A stretch of 64,000 nt of DNA from Carnobacterium maltaromaticum DSM 20342 (GCF_000744945.1 NZ_JQMX01000001.1:2666001-2730000); one strand, 5' to 3'. Positions 17,932 through 28,277 are shown, counted from the first letter of the stretch. Notes: generated from the sequence alone by a model not told the origin. Translations and numbers: made by a program.

Positions 17932-20604
17932 TTAAAGCAATTCACCAAAGCGTTTAATATAGATTTTTTTCATAAAGGTTACTAAGGTTAGATAGGCGAT
18001 AATCGTCAAGGCTAACCAACCAAAGAAGTTAAGTGGGAGTGGAACCATGCCCAAGTGAGCTCCTAAATTTGTATAAGGCAACACTGTTCCAACAGCAATT
18101 CCTAAACCTGTAACAGTGGTAACAATGAAAGATGCCCGACTTTGTAGGAACGGAACTTTTGGAGTCCGTAATGCATGAATGACTAATGTTTGAGACCAAA
18201 GGGATTCTACAAACCAACCAGCATTAAACAAAGCAGCAAAAATTAATTGTTTTTCAGGTGGAAGAGAGCTATAGCTTCCGCCTAAAACTTGTGGACAAAT
18301 GACAAAGAACATTAACAGATATGTTGTAATATCAAAAACTGAACTTGTTGGACCAATCCATTTCATGAAAGATCCAATTGAAGAAGAATCCCATTTTCTA
18401 GGTTTTTCTAAATATTCTTTGTCGACATTATCCCAAGGAATTGAGATACATGAAATATCATAAATTAAATTTAAAAAGAGAACTTGAATCGGTAAGATTG
18501 GTAAGAATGGTAGAAAAGCACTTCCGACTAAAACAGAGAACATGTTACCAAAATTAGAGCTAGCTGTCATTTTAATATATTTAATGATATTTCCAAATAT
18601 TTTACGACCAGAAATTAGCCCTTTTTCTAGAATTAATAAATCTTTTTCTAAAAGAATAACATCTGCTGATTCTTTAGCAATATCTACAGCTGTATCAACA
18701 GAGATTCCAACGTCAGCTTCTTTCATTGCAGAAGCATCGTTAATTCCATCACCCATGAAACCAACTGTATGGTCATTATTACGCAATGTTTTTACAATCC
18801 GTGTTTTTTGTTGCGGAGATAGTTTCACAAAAATATTGTTTTCTTCAACTACCGCAGTTAGCTGGGCATCATCAAGCGAATCGATATCAGTACCAAAAAT
18901 AACATTTTTTACTTTAATCCCAACTTGTTTACAAACAGTTCGGGTGATTTTTTCGTTATCACCTGTCAGAATTTTTACAGCTACTCCATTTTTAGCTAAG
19001 GCTTCAAGTGCGGGTTTTGTTGTTTCTTTTGGTGGATCAAGGAAAGCTAGATAGCCCATCAGTACCATATCTGACTCATCTTTAACTGAAAATTCACCAA
19101 TTGCTGCTGGATTCGTTTTTTGAGAGATAGCGATAACGCGTAAACCATCCTCATTTAGATCATCAACAGTTTTCAATATTTTATTTTTTAGAGTCTCAGT
19201 CAAAACGGTGACTTCGCCCATATATTCTACATGAGAAGAAATACTCAACATTTCTTCAACGGCACCTTTAGTAATCATTTGTGTTTTCCCGTCTTGGTTT
19301 CGAATCACGACACTCATCCGTCTGCGATTAAAATCAAAAGGAATTTCATCTATTTTTTCGTATTCATTAATGGGAATGTTTAATTCATTTTGACTTGCTT
19401 CGATAATCGCTAAATCCATTAAATTTTTAAGACCTGTTTGGTAATAGCTGTTGAAGAAAGCATGTTTTAGAAAACGATCATTTTCTTTACCTAAGACATC
19501 TAAATGGTACTCTAAGACAATTTTGTCTTGTGTTAATGTCCCTGTTTTATCGGTACAAAGCACATCAATTGCACCAAAATTTTGAATAGAATTGATATTT
19601 TTTATGATAGTTCCTTCTTTAGCCATAGAAAGAGTTCCTTTGACTAAGTTTGTTGTCACAATCATGGGCAACATTTCAGGTGTTAAGCCTACTGCGACTG
19701 ATAAACCAAATAAGAAAGCTTCTAACCAATCGCCTTTTGTTAAACCGTTAATAATAAAGACAGCTGGTGCCATTAGCGCCATAAAACGAATCAATAACCA
19801 AGAAACAGAATTAATCCCTTTTTCAAAACTAGTATCACCTTTTTTTCTTGAAACATCATGGGCAATACGGCCAAATTGCGTATAAGGGCCGACTGCAATA
19901 ACGATGCCCATTGCTGAACCACTCACAACATTGCTGCCCATAAAAGCTAAATTTTCATAGTCCATCACGTTGGAATTTTTTGTGTTCGGAGCTAAATCAA
20001 TTTCATATTTTTCAACAGGATTACTTTCACCTGTCATGGCAGCTTGGCTAATAAATAAGTCTTTTGATTTCAAAATTCGGATATCAGCTGGTATCATATC
20101 TCCAGCTGATAGGTGAACGATATCCCCGCAAACTAATTCTTCCATTGGAATTTCAGTTTTCCCGCTAGTGCGTCTAGTTACTGTCGCAGTCACTTTAACC
20201 ATGGTTCTTAGCTTTTCAGCTGCATTGGTTGAACGAACGGATTGAACAAAAGTTAATAAACCACTGATTGTCACCATTGTAACGATGATGATTACTCCTG
20301 TTAAATCTTTATCTGCTGGAGCAGCAATCCAATAATCCGTAACAAATGAGATGGCAGCAAGTAGTAATAAAACAAGTGTAAAAGGATTGATGAAAGCTCG
20401 TACAAGTTTAGCTGGAATGGATTCAGGTTTTTCATGCTGAATTTCATTGCTACCATATTTTTTACGCGTTGTTAGAACCTCATTTGTATTTAATCCATCT
20501 AGTGATGAACTAAAGTGATCGACCACCTTTTTACGATGAGAGGTTGCTGCAAATTTATAAATTTGATCGGTTACTTTATAGTTGATTGTTTTCTTTTTAG
20601 CCAT
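17932..20604 (-). CDS. mgtA: Magnesium-translocating P-type ATPase
   Basis: The 890-residue protein imports Mg2+ using ATP. The phosphorylation site Asp352 lies in [15 protein letters not shown] ([14 protein letters not shown]) marks the actuator domain, and [20 protein letters not shown] the hinge. Ten membrane helices are expected, including [21 protein letters not shown] with the conserved Pro. Length matches type IIIB ATPases. The ATG at 20604 has AAGGAGGC in front; the longer ORF 5' of it has no RBS. An M-box riboswitch and its terminator lie about 230-440 bp upstream, so expression should rise when Mg2+ is scarce. Confidence 0.95.
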   Translation of the reverse strand: MAKKKTINYKVTDQIYKFAATSHRKKVVDHFSSSLDGLNTNEVLTTRKKYGSNEIQHEKPESIPAKLVRAFINPFTLVLLLLAAISFVTDYWIAAPADKDLTGVIIIVTMVTISGLLTFVQSVRSTNAAEKLRTMVKVTATVTRRTSGKTEIPMEELVCGDIVHLSAGDMIPADIRILKSKDLFISQAAMTGESNPVEKYEIDLAPNTKNSNVMDYENLAFMGSNVVSGSAMGIVIAVGPYTQFGRIAHDVSRKKGDTSFEKGINSVSWLLIRFMALMAPAVFIINGLTKGDWLEAFLFGLSVAVGLTPEMLPMIVTTNLVKGTLSMAKEGTIIKNINSIQNFGAIDVLCTDKTGTLTQDKIVLEYHLDVLGKENDRFLKHAFFNSYYQTGLKNLMDLAIIEASQNELNIPINEYEKIDEIPFDFNRRRMSVVIRNQDGKTQMITKGAVEEMLSISSHVEYMGEVTVLTETLKNKILKTVDDLNEDGLRVIAISQKTNPAAIGEFSVKDESDMVLMGYLAFLDPPKETTKPALEALAKNGVAVKILTGDNEKITRTVCKQVGIKVKNVIFGTDIDSLDDAQLTAVVEENNIFVKLSPQQKTRIVKTLRNNDHTVGFMGDGINDASAMKEADVGISVDTAVDIAKESADVILLEKDLLILEKGLISGRKIFGNIIKYIKMTASSNFGNMFSVLVGSAFLPFLPILPIQVLFLNLIYDISCISIPWDNVDKEYLEKPRKWDSSSIGSFMKWIGPTSSVFDITTYLLMFFVICPQVLGGSYSSLPPEKQLIFAALFNAGWFVESLWSQTLVIHALRTPKVPFLQSRASFIVTTVTGLGIAVGTVLPYTNLGAHLGMVPLPLNFFGWLALTIIAYLTLVTFMKKIYIKRFGELL

Positions 20605-20827
20605 TGAAATAGCCTCCTTTTTATAGACGATGAAACAAATTGTCCGTTGTCTCATCAAGAATGAATCGCAACTTAAATGAGCAACGATTATTTTTCTTTT
20701 CGTTTGATGAATAAATACCAAGTGATAAGTGCGGTTAGATAAAATCCCAAAATCCTAAAAATGGTTTCCATAATTTCAACCAACTTTCCTTAGGGAATAG
20801 AGCAATTTGAATGGAATTTAAGCAATA

Positions 20828-20866
20828 GAAAAAGCCTTTTGTTGCATGAAGGCGCAACAAAAGGCT
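20828..20866 (-). terminator. Expression-platform terminator of M-box 1
   Basis: Arms AGCCTTTTGTTGC and GCAACAAAAGGCT pair perfectly; a T-run follows on the minus strand. Mg2+ binding to the M-box should favour this hairpin and stop transcription into mgtA. Confidence 0.85.
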
Positions 20867-20880
20867 CGTTAAATAAGAGT

Positions 20881-21045
20881 TACCTTCGTTGAGCTTTAGC
20901 ACTATATAACGTAAAAAACGAACACATCGTTTTTAGCTACCTTATGGAAAGCCTTAATTCGACAATCCCTGTTCTACCCATTGGCATCTTTCGATATTTT
21001 TGGGCAGTAGCCTATGTTTATATAGGAGCCTCACCTAACAGTACC
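20881..21045 (-). ncRNA. M-box (ykoK) magnesium riboswitch 1, upstream of mgtA
   Basis: Read on the minus strand it has the conserved M-box blocks GTTAGGTGAGGCTCCTATA, GGCTACTGCCC, GATGCCAATGGGT, ACAGGGATTGTCGA and TTAAGGCTTTCCATAAGG in order. This RNA class senses Mg2+ and controls Mg transporters. A terminator hairpin follows and then mgtA. Confidence 0.92.
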
Positions 21046-21183
21046 GATTTTAAATCGGCAAATATATAATTGTTTAATTGATTTAAAATGGTCAACTAAT
21101 TATGTTGCTTGATTTATTGACTAGTCTATCATGCTAGAAAGCGAGGACTAAATAGCATGAGGCTAGCCTAATAAATTAAAAGC

Positions 21184-21381
21184 TCATAGCCAAGATAACT
21201 TCTCTTGTTTTTTAGCTGTTTTAAAATAAAAGTTTTTTGTTTGTTTATCATAGTAGTACAGTTGCTTTTGTCCGTTATCGGCTACATAAATAAAATATTT
21301 ACATTTAGAAGTTTCGTAGCTTTTGATATTTTTAATTCCATAAAAACGAACAAAGCGCACAATTTCTTGTGTGTAATCCAT
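21184..21381 (-). CDS. Uncharacterised 65-aa protein preceded by an M-box
   Basis: The product starts MDYTQEIVRFVRFYGIKNIK and is rich in Tyr, Lys and Phe, basic, with no membrane helix. The ATG at 21381 is preferred because AGGA lies 10 nt upstream; the GTG at 21388-21390 would sit only 1 nt from that AGGA. It lies between two M-box riboswitches: M-box 2 is 180-390 bp upstream, M-box 1 follows it. It is therefore likely made when Mg2+ is low. I do not recognise a family. A role in Mg homeostasis is inferred from context only. Confidence 0.6.
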   Translation of the reverse strand: MDYTQEIVRFVRFYGIKNIKSYETSKCKYFIYVADNGQKQLYYYDKQTKNFYFKTAKKQEKLSWL

Positions 21382-21561
21382 ATCTTTCACGTCCTAACTA
21401 ATGGCACTTAGTTAGTTTTATTGATAGTCAAAAATTGGGAGGTTATCCCAACTTGATTCGCACTAGTGCCATCTTTATTTTGTTGTCGATCCAATTGTTT
21501 ACCTCCACCAATCTGTTGACTTAAATTATCTTATCGAATTGTGTATGAAGCTAGCTGGGCA

Positions 21562-21593
21562 TAAAAAAGCCCTCATCTAGGGTAGACGAGGGC
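21562..21593 (-). terminator. Expression-platform terminator of M-box 2
   Basis: GCCCTCATCT and AGACGAGGGC arms (one G-U), with a run of six T on the minus strand. Confidence 0.85.
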
Positions 21594-21604
21594 AACAAAA
21601 ATAA

Positions 21605-21770
21605 ATCTACCACTCGTCGAGTTTTAGCACTATGCAACGTAAAAAGTATCATTCTACTTTTAGCCATCTTATGGAAAGCCTTAATCCGACAATCCCTGTT
21701 CTACCCATTGGCATCTTTCGATGTTTTTGGGCAATGGCCTATATTTGCATAGGAGCCTCACCTAACTGGT
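21605..21770 (-). ncRNA. M-box magnesium riboswitch 2, upstream of the 65-aa protein
   Basis: The same ordered blocks as M-box 1 are present on the minus strand: GTTAGGTGAGGCTCCTATG, GGCCATTGCCC, GATGCCAATGGGT, ACAGGGATTGTCGG and TTAAGGCTTTCCATAAG. It is closely similar to M-box 1, with its own terminator, and leads into the small gene at 21184-21381. Confidence 0.92.
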
Positions 21771-22282
21771 AACACTTTAATTAATCGTTCTGATGTATCA
21801 ACGGGTTCATTGTAGCACCCTATTCAGAAAATGACAACCCCTAAAAATTAAGTGAACTGTCTGGAAAGTTGAATAACAAATCGTTTTAAAGCTGAAAAGA
21901 TGATTAAATCAGCATTTATTTCCTTAATAGAAAATTAATTTTAAAACAAGAATAGAGTGGGACTTAATTCTAGAGATAAGAACTGACATTTATACTGTTA
22001 GAATTAAACAAGTTGGTTTTTTAAAGATTCATTAATTGTGAAAAATAAAATTTTAATGCGTTATTTTAAACGTGAATCTAACGAATTTAAGGCAGTGTTT
22101 TAATAAATTAAATCAGTCGCTAGGTAGGTTAGTTATAAGCTTATATCTATTGTTAATTAGAGTGTTTACCAGTCGAATTTGCTTGTTTTAATAGAGGCGG
22201 AATGTTAAAATGGGGGCGAATTCAAAAATGGGAGTGTAAATGTTTTTATTTGTTATTTTTATATAAAAAGGGGATGGGGTAT
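21771..22282. other. AT-rich gap with one inverted repeat
   Basis: No gene is seen. TTAATTCTA (21964-21972) and TAGAATTAA (21999-22007) form a 9-bp inverted repeat that could be a regulator site. The rest probably holds the promoters of the divergent M-box 2 transcript and the Mga-like gene. Confidence 0.4.
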
Positions 22283-23782
22283 GTGTATAATTTTTTAAAT
22301 AATGAAGCGAATAGAAAGTTGAAGTTTATTGAAATACTCCATCGACAGGATGATTGGATCACCCTTTCTAAGATTGCAGAAGAGTTGGACTGTTCGGATA
22401 AAATATTACGCAGTGACATTAAGAAAATAAATATTGATTTTAGTCCATTTATGATTATTTCTTCACCAAATGGTGTGCTATTAGAATATCCTCACACTAT
22501 CAATATTGAATATATTTACAGTAAAACGTTAAGAACTAGTATAGAATATCAAATTATAGAACATTTGTTTTTAAATCCGGGAATTACTATTACAGAATTA
22601 TCGGAAATTCTCTATACTAGTGAGCCAGGTTTGAGAAGAAAAATCAAAGCATTATCTAGACAAACAGAGGAATCAGGTTTTAATATTGAGATTATAGATA
22701 GCCACTGCAACCTAGTAGGTGAAGAAGCACAGGTTCGTAATTTTTTAGTCTATTATTTTTTTGAGAAAATGTATTATGAGGATGCACCATTTAGCTCTAC
22801 TGAACGTCAAGTAGTCGGGAAAATAATGGATTATTTTGAAAAAGAGTATAATAGAAGTTATGGAATGGATGCAAGAAAAGAGATGGAAAATTATCTGATC
22901 ATTTCTTTAAGAAGAGTTTTGGCTGGAAGGAATTTACTCACAGAGGATATACGAAGAAAGAATGTAGCAATCCGTTATTCATTGTCCTTTGTAGGGATAC
23001 TAGAGGACTCTTTTTTAAAACGTGAATTTTTCCACGTGTTTAAAATAGAATTAAATCAATCCTTATTGGAAGAAATTACCTATGTTTTTACGACATATCA
23101 ATTTTCTTTACCAAATCGAGGTCCGAAATTTGATGAAAAAGCATTTTTTCAAGGTCTTGGGGCAAATATCGGAGAGCGAATTATTCAAATATCGAAAGAT
23201 TTACAAATTCCATTATATAATATAGAAGATATTCTTAAACGAGTAGCAGTAGATTTGGCAATTTATGTTGGTCCGCTTTTTGTTTTACATGATCGCAATA
23301 AGTTATTTGTTTCTAGATTAGAGCGTAATTATCCTGCATTTATTCAGTATTTAAAGCAATCAATTAACAGCTTTGGTGAAAAATATGATAATGAATTCGA
23401 AGAATCTTTAATAAACCAATTAATTTTTTCTACAGTGATTGAATGGAAAGGTCTTTTGACTCATTTAAATAATTATCATGCAAAAGTAAAAGTCAGCTTA
23501 CTAGTAGATGGTTCAATAGAATTTGCGAACTATTTAGCTGCATTGATTGAGCATCAACTGGGACAAAAACTTGATATCGCTTATATCTTTAATAAACAAA
23601 CTAAAAATCAGCAAAGTGAAATTGAAAAAAGTCAATTGTTGGTAACGACAATTTCAGAATATGATTCTCATGGTGTTCCTTCTATACGTATTGATCGTAA
23701 TCCAAGTTTGAATGATTTAAAGCATATTAAATCTTTGATTGAAGAGATTACTAAAGAAGAATTTAATCAAAGATTAGCTTAA
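22283..23782 (+). CDS. Mga-like helix-turn-helix regulator of the WxL cluster
   Basis: The protein of about 500 residues has an N-terminal Mga HTH (NEANRKLKFIEILHRQDDWITLSKIAEELDCSDKILRSDIKKIN) and a second HTH (ITITELSEILYTSEPGLRRKIKALS). PRD-like helical domains and a C-terminal IIB-like fold (VKVSLLVDGSIEF ...) follow. This matches the Mga/AtxA group. GTG at 22283 is chosen because AGGGGAT lies 8 nt before it; an in-frame ATG at 22274 is the alternative. It begins the WxL region and probably activates surface genes, either alone or with the second Mga-like protein at 31239. Confidence 0.75.
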   Translation: MYNFLNNEANRKLKFIEILHRQDDWITLSKIAEELDCSDKILRSDIKKINIDFSPFMIISSPNGVLLEYPHTINIEYIYSKTLRTSIEYQIIEHLFLNPGITITELSEILYTSEPGLRRKIKALSRQTEESGFNIEIIDSHCNLVGEEAQVRNFLVYYFFEKMYYEDAPFSSTERQVVGKIMDYFEKEYNRSYGMDARKEMENYLIISLRRVLAGRNLLTEDIRRKNVAIRYSLSFVGILEDSFLKREFFHVFKIELNQSLLEEITYVFTTYQFSLPNRGPKFDEKAFFQGLGANIGERIIQISKDLQIPLYNIEDILKRVAVDLAIYVGPLFVLHDRNKLFVSRLERNYPAFIQYLKQSINSFGEKYDNEFEESLINQLIFSTVIEWKGLLTHLNNYHAKVKVSLLVDGSIEFANYLAALIEHQLGQKLDIAYIFNKQTKNQQSEIEKSQLLVTTISEYDSHGVPSIRIDRNPSLNDLKHIKSLIEEITKEEFNQRLA

Positions 23783-23836
23783 ACGTATCAATATAAACGA
23801 ATTTGAAGATTGTGTTAGAGTAAATAAAGAAAATAG

Positions 23837-23876
23837 CAAAAGGCAGCTAAGGAGGAAACTCTTTGGCTGCCTTTTG
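23837..23876 (+). terminator. Terminator of the Mga-like gene
   Basis: CAAAAGGCAGC and GCTGCCTTTTG arms. The gap 23877-24054 shows no gene. Confidence 0.75.
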
Positions 23877-24054
23877 TGTTAGTAGTGAAGGAAGAGGAGT
23901 TCTATTTTTAATTTTTGGTAGTAAGAAATTTTTCATATTACGTAGATAAAAAAATTTCTAGACCTCCGGTAAAAATTGAAAACACAGGTTTAAAATTCCA
24001 TACTATACTAGTATTTGTAAAGCAATAAGGGAACAGGAAAGTGTTGACTGACTG

Positions 24055-24600
24055 TTAATCTGTTAAGTAGGAGCCTTTAGCCAGTCTTCTACGAATAGCA
24101 ATTCCACAAAATGCTGCTAGTAGAGCTTTAAGAATACCAGGAATAATAAAAGGTATAAAACCACCTGTAAAAGCTGCTTGCCAGTCGAGGCCAGTTCCGT
24201 ATTTTAACCAAATTGTTCCAAAAAGTAGTGTAATAAGTGCTCCCGCTAAGTTAGCAAGTATTCCCCAGGGTAAATTAAACTTCGTTTTTTCTAAAATCCA
24301 TCCTGTAGCTAAAGCATTAAAAATAAATCCAATCAAAAAACCACCAGTTGGTCCTAGCAAGGCGCTAATCCCTGCGGAAAAACCAGCAAAAACAGGAACT
24401 CCAATTAATCCCATCAATAGATAAATACAGACAGCAATCATACTGTTCCATCCACCTAGAATAGTAGCAGCTAAACCAACGGCAAAAGTTTGCCCTGTTA
24501 AAGGGATAGGACCTAATGGAATGGTAATTTGAGCAATAATGGCAATGATTACGGCGAATTGTGCATTCAGAATCATTTGTTTTAATTTCGTTGTTTGCAT
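24055..24600 (-). CDS. bioY: Biotin transporter BioY (S component)
   Basis: The 181-residue membrane protein has the BioY signature: MILNAQFAVIIAIIAQITIPLGPIPLTGQTFAV at the start and LLMGLIGVPVFAGFSAG with LLGPTGGFLIGF in the middle. Six helices are expected. It binds biotin and couples to an ECF energizing module, which is not in the window. An 11-bp inverted repeat upstream looks like a biotin operator, so biotin repression is likely. It lies between two surface-protein transcription units but is unrelated to them in function. Confidence 0.93.
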   Translation of the reverse strand: MQTTKLKQMILNAQFAVIIAIIAQITIPLGPIPLTGQTFAVGLAATILGGWNSMIAVCIYLLMGLIGVPVFAGFSAGISALLGPTGGFLIGFIFNALATGWILEKTKFNLPWGILANLAGALITLLFGTIWLKYGTGLDWQAAFTGGFIPFIIPGILKALLAAFCGIAIRRRLAKGSYLTD

Positions 24601-24613
24601 GAGAGCATCCTCT

Positions 24614-24651
24614 TTTCTGTTAACTTGTTTGTTTTTAAAGGTTAACAGAAA
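24614..24651 (-). promoter_or_regulatory. Biotin-operator-like palindrome before bioY
   Basis: TTTCTGTTAAC (24614-24624) and GTTAACAGAAA (24641-24651) are perfect inverted repeats separated by 16 bp, the layout of BirA or BioR-type operators. It lies 14 bp upstream of the bioY start. Confidence 0.7.
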
Positions 24652-24759
24652 TTCAGGGATAATGCAACAGAAAATAAGAATTTAATGGAGAACTACATGT
24701 ATACTAGGAAAAATTATGGTCAAACAGTCATTGATATCTAGATAGCTAAAATGACTTCT

Positions 24760-24783
24760 TAACGTAGTCATTTTTGAGATGTG
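24760..24783 (+). promoter_or_regulatory. Motif shared by two WxL transcription units (copy 1)
   Basis: TAACGTAGTCA-N7-GATGTG upstream of the leader ORF and the large WxL gene. The same pair with the same spacing is at 29135-29158. Probably an activator site, perhaps for an Mga-like protein. Confidence 0.55.
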
Positions 24784-24873
24784 GAGTATTGCGTAAGAAA
24801 GTATAGTAGAGATAGGTTAAAAATAAGAAATAAATTTCTTGCACATTATAAATAAAAAGGTATGGAGGCTACT

Positions 24874-24990
24874 ATGAATCAACTATTTTTTCAGAAAATT
24901 AGTAAGTTTTTGAAAAAAATAAAACAGTTACGACGAAAGCTTCATGATATTATTTGCTTCATGAGTAGAAATATAATTGGAGGGAGGTGA
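24874..24990 (+). CDS. 38-aa basic leader ORF coupled to the large WxL gene
   Basis: An ATG with GGAGG at a good distance opens a 38-codon frame (MNQLFFQKISKFLKKIKQL then RRKLHDIICFMSRN). The peptide is strongly basic and amphipathic. Its stop TGA (24988-24990) lies inside the RBS of the next gene, whose TTG start is at 24995, so translation could be coupled. It may be a real small protein or a leader peptide. No family is recognised. Confidence 0.45.
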   Translation: MNQLFFQKISKFLKKIKQLRRKLHDIICFMSRNIIGGR

Positions 24991-24994
24991 GAAT

Positions 24995-27925
24995 TTGAAC
25001 AAAACTTATAGGAATAAAAAAGGTATCATCATTGGATTAATGGTGGCATTACTGAGCGTGACGGTTTTTCAAATCAATAGTATGGACATAGGGGTCTTCT
25101 TTCAAAAAGGAGGAGTTCAAGCAGATGAAAGTATGTCGTTACAAGTAGTAGAGTCAACTATATTAAAAGATACACCTATTCAAATTAACTTAAAAGGCTT
25201 GCCAACAACTAAACTTGAAGAAAATACAGAAGTTTTAGAAACAGTTATTACAATGGCTTTACCAGAAGGTTTGGTTTTTAATCAAGATGAAACAGAATGG
25301 TTAAACGCAGAAAATCCATATATTACAGTGAATTTTAATCAGGATGCGCAACAAATTGAAATAACAATTCTAAATTCGGAAAATGAAGCTGAAAAAATAG
25401 ATTCTGTACCTTTAAGCTTAAGTGGCTCAGTTGCTGGAAGTTATGAAATAAAGGCGCAATCTACGTATCAAGGGCAAGATTTTGGATCAAACACATTAAT
25501 GTTAGAAGTCCAAGTAGCTAATTTGGAAGAAGAAACTAAAGCTGAATTAGAGTCACCAGAAGAACTAAATTCAGAAGAAGCGTTATCAACAGATCAACCA
25601 GTTTCAGATTCTTCAATAGAACAGTCAGCTATGCCAGAAAATCGTGGGGTGGCAAGAGCTGTTGGTGAAATTGATGTAAATAGTTGGGATAGTTTTGCGA
25701 ATGCAATGAAGGATACAAGTATTTCAAAAATTAACTTAACGGCTAGTTTTGCAAATACCAGAACAGCTGGTGAGGGTGATCCCAATAATTTAGCAACAAC
25801 GCAAATTACTAGAGATATTGAAATTAATGGAAATGGATTTCGAATTGATTTTCAAGGAACTTCTATTTGGTTAGGAGAAACAGGAACTGCTAGACCTACT
25901 TTTCATATGCATGACATTGTACTCGCTCAAAGATACGCAGGAGGCTACTCCGAGGACATTGTCGGGTCACGTTTAGTTGGAGGTTATACAGGGAAATGGA
26001 ACTATCGGTTTGGAAATGTAACAACAGAAGCCAGTGTACAACGATTAGCTCGTGCTACCTATGCTCAAGTAACTATCTATGGAAATATGGATTTAAACAC
26101 TCGGGCAGAAAACTTTTACACAGGTAGTTTTATTATGGAACCTGGCACTAATTACAAGGGTAATGTAAATTATTATGACTTCTCAGTAGTTTGGTACAAT
26201 TTAGCTGCTAGAGCTGGAGATACAGGTCAGTCAAGAGAATTTACAGTTGGAGCAGATTCGAAAGTGCGTATGAGTCAAACACAAACATCGGGTGTCTCTT
26301 ATCCTGCCGTGTATCAATATTATCAAGCGATGACGATTGGAGAAAATGCAGTCTTTAATGTGGCAATGCCTGGAAATGCTGTGCGTTTTGATGCACCAAA
26401 CTCTAGTTTTACTGCTAAAAAAGGTTCGATTGTCAATTTAACAAGTAAACGAGACTCGGGTGCTGTTGTTTCTTACAATACAACAAATAGTACCTTTAAG
26501 ACAGAACCAGGGGCTTACTTTTATACAATTGGTAAAAGTAATACAGCGTTGATTAACATCAGTAGTGGATCAAATAATTCACTAGATATTCAACAACCAG
26601 CTCAATACGATATTCGAAATTTAGCAACATCCGCATCTTCATATGCAGTTGGAATCAATTATGCAACAAATAAAATGTCTATTACAGACTCAGACATTGA
26701 TTTATGGAAAATGGGTGTAGATGTCGCAGGTCCATCCTCATTAACCTACGCTAAAGTCGGTAGCTTAACGGCTTCTGGAGCACCCAATAGTCAGGTTGTT
26801 GCTTCAACTGATGCAGATTTGAAAGCCAATTTCAAAACAAATTTGTTCCGCCGGATTGCCGGTATGAATCAACTACCAGAAGTTGAGTTTACAGAAGTAA
26901 CAGATGCTGATTTAACGGTTAAAGCCCGTGTGAAAATAGGAATGGTTCCGGATAATAATGGGGCAGATGAAACAGGTCACGTTAATTATGTACCTGTATA
27001 TGCTTCAGCAGGGCAAGCAACTGTGACAATTACAGATCCAGCGAATGGGCTAAGTTATGCTAATTTACCTACGGATGCAAATGGTTATGTGCGCTATACA
27101 GTGCCTGATTTTTATCAAGCAGGCACAAAATTAACAGCAACAGCTATTCGAGGACCTTATGAGAGTGAAGAATTAGCTGAAACGACGGTCATTGATAAAA
27201 CACCGCCTACTCCAGCTGAAGTGACAAGTCGTATTTCTCCATTTACAACTGTTTTTACTGGGATAAATGGAGAACCAGGTGCAACTCTTTATTACACATT
27301 GAATGGTACAACTGTACCAGGCAGCACAGTAGTAAAAGAAGATGGAACATGGGAAATTCCAGCACCAGAAACGAAACTTGTTCTTGGAAATGTACTGCAA
27401 TTTATTTTGACAGATACTGGAGGCAATGCAAATCCATTAGTTGACACAGTTTTTCATGATGCAACGTTTAAGGCTGCAACAAAAGTAACTGTAGCAGATG
27501 GTGAATTGGCCTTTCTATCAGCTCCGACAAAACTTTCTTTTGGAGAAGAGTTGAAAGTGAGTGCTAAAGAACAAACCTATCCATTAGAAAATTTAGAAGG
27601 TCAACTGAAAGTTCAAGATACCCGAGCAGTTAAAGGTTCGTGGACATTAACAGCTAAAGTTGACAAGGTTTTGACAAGTGGAACAGGGCATACCTTGCCA
27701 AATGCAATACGTCATAGTTTAGGTGGAAACACAACAGTATTAAGTGATGTTAGCACAAAAATTTATCAACATACGAATACAGATGAAGCACCATTTTCTG
27801 TTTCTGATACATGGACTCCAGAAGGCGACGGTTTATCCTTAACTGTACCTGCAGGAGCTGCTCGTAGTGAAAGTTACGAAGGAACCATTTTATGGACCTT
27901 ACAAAATACACCGGATGGAGAATAG
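24995..27925 (+). CDS. WxL-domain surface protein with pectate-lyase-like adhesive domain
   Basis: The 976-residue protein starts at a TTG with AGGGAGGTGA in front. A signal anchor/peptide (IIIGLMVALLSVTVF, cleavage near VQADE) leads to an N-terminal beta region, an acidic linker (about 190-230), and a beta-helix-like domain (about 225-620, starting VGEIDVNSWDSFANAMKD). Ig-like segments follow (TPAEVTSRISPFTTVF). A C-terminal WxL domain has the motifs GSWTLTAKV and ILWTLQNTPDGE. WxL domains bind peptidoglycan non-covalently. It heads the surface operon, directly followed by the LPQTG protein gene. Confidence 0.85.
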   Translation: MNKTYRNKKGIIIGLMVALLSVTVFQINSMDIGVFFQKGGVQADESMSLQVVESTILKDTPIQINLKGLPTTKLEENTEVLETVITMALPEGLVFNQDETEWLNAENPYITVNFNQDAQQIEITILNSENEAEKIDSVPLSLSGSVAGSYEIKAQSTYQGQDFGSNTLMLEVQVANLEEETKAELESPEELNSEEALSTDQPVSDSSIEQSAMPENRGVARAVGEIDVNSWDSFANAMKDTSISKINLTASFANTRTAGEGDPNNLATTQITRDIEINGNGFRIDFQGTSIWLGETGTARPTFHMHDIVLAQRYAGGYSEDIVGSRLVGGYTGKWNYRFGNVTTEASVQRLARATYAQVTIYGNMDLNTRAENFYTGSFIMEPGTNYKGNVNYYDFSVVWYNLAARAGDTGQSREFTVGADSKVRMSQTQTSGVSYPAVYQYYQAMTIGENAVFNVAMPGNAVRFDAPNSSFTAKKGSIVNLTSKRDSGAVVSYNTTNSTFKTEPGAYFYTIGKSNTALINISSGSNNSLDIQQPAQYDIRNLATSASSYAVGINYATNKMSITDSDIDLWKMGVDVAGPSSLTYAKVGSLTASGAPNSQVVASTDADLKANFKTNLFRRIAGMNQLPEVEFTEVTDADLTVKARVKIGMVPDNNGADETGHVNYVPVYASAGQATVTITDPANGLSYANLPTDANGYVRYTVPDFYQAGTKLTATAIRGPYESEELAETTVIDKTPPTPAEVTSRISPFTTVFTGINGEPGATLYYTLNGTTVPGSTVVKEDGTWEIPAPETKLVLGNVLQFILTDTGGNANPLVDTVFHDATFKAATKVTVADGELAFLSAPTKLSFGEELKVSAKEQTYPLENLEGQLKVQDTRAVKGSWTLTAKVDKVLTSGTGHTLPNAIRHSLGGNTTVLSDVSTKIYQHTNTDEAPFSVSDTWTPEGDGLSLTVPAGAARSESYEGTILWTLQNTPDGE

Positions 27926-27935
27926 GGGTGTCAAA

Positions 27936-28277
27936 GTGAAAAGAAAGCAACCAGTTATTGCTGCGTTTATTATTTTTGTTTTTTGCTTGGCTACTCCAAT
28001 CTATTCGAATGCAGAAGGCCAAGATAATGAATACAAGAGTAATGGAGATATTAGTTTTTATGGGGAGTACATTCCTTTAACAGAAGAAGAAAAAGAAGCT
28101 AATAAAGAACTTCCACAAACAACCAAAGATAAAATTATATATGCACCACTAAACCAAGGTACTGTAAATCAAAAGTATACATTGCCACAAACAGGTGAAC
28201 AGTTGCCCATCAATATGATGATAACTGGTTTTGTTCTATTAGGACTAGCCTATATAGTTAGGAAACAAAAAATTTAA
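27936..28277 (+). CDS. Small LPQTG-anchored protein (CscD-like)
   Basis: The GTG at 27936 is chosen because AGGGGTG precedes it; the longer frame starting at 27867 overlaps the previous gene. The 113-residue product has a signal peptide (IAAFIIFVFCLATPIYSNAEG), a short middle, and a sortase signal LPQTGEQLPINMM with a hydrophobic helix and RKQKI tail. Small LPXTG proteins of this kind (CscD) belong to WxL surface complexes. Sortase A would link it to the wall. It lies 10 bp after the large WxL gene. Confidence 0.85.
   Translation: MKRKQPVIAAFIIFVFCLATPIYSNAEGQDNEYKSNGDISFYGEYIPLTEEEKEANKELPQTTKDKIIYAPLNQGTVNQKYTLPQTGEQLPINMMITGFVLLGLAYIVRKQKI

Noticed and set aside
18542..19054. 170-aa plus-strand ORF inside mgtA
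   Set aside because: It is the antisense shadow of the ATPase catalytic region; no RBS.
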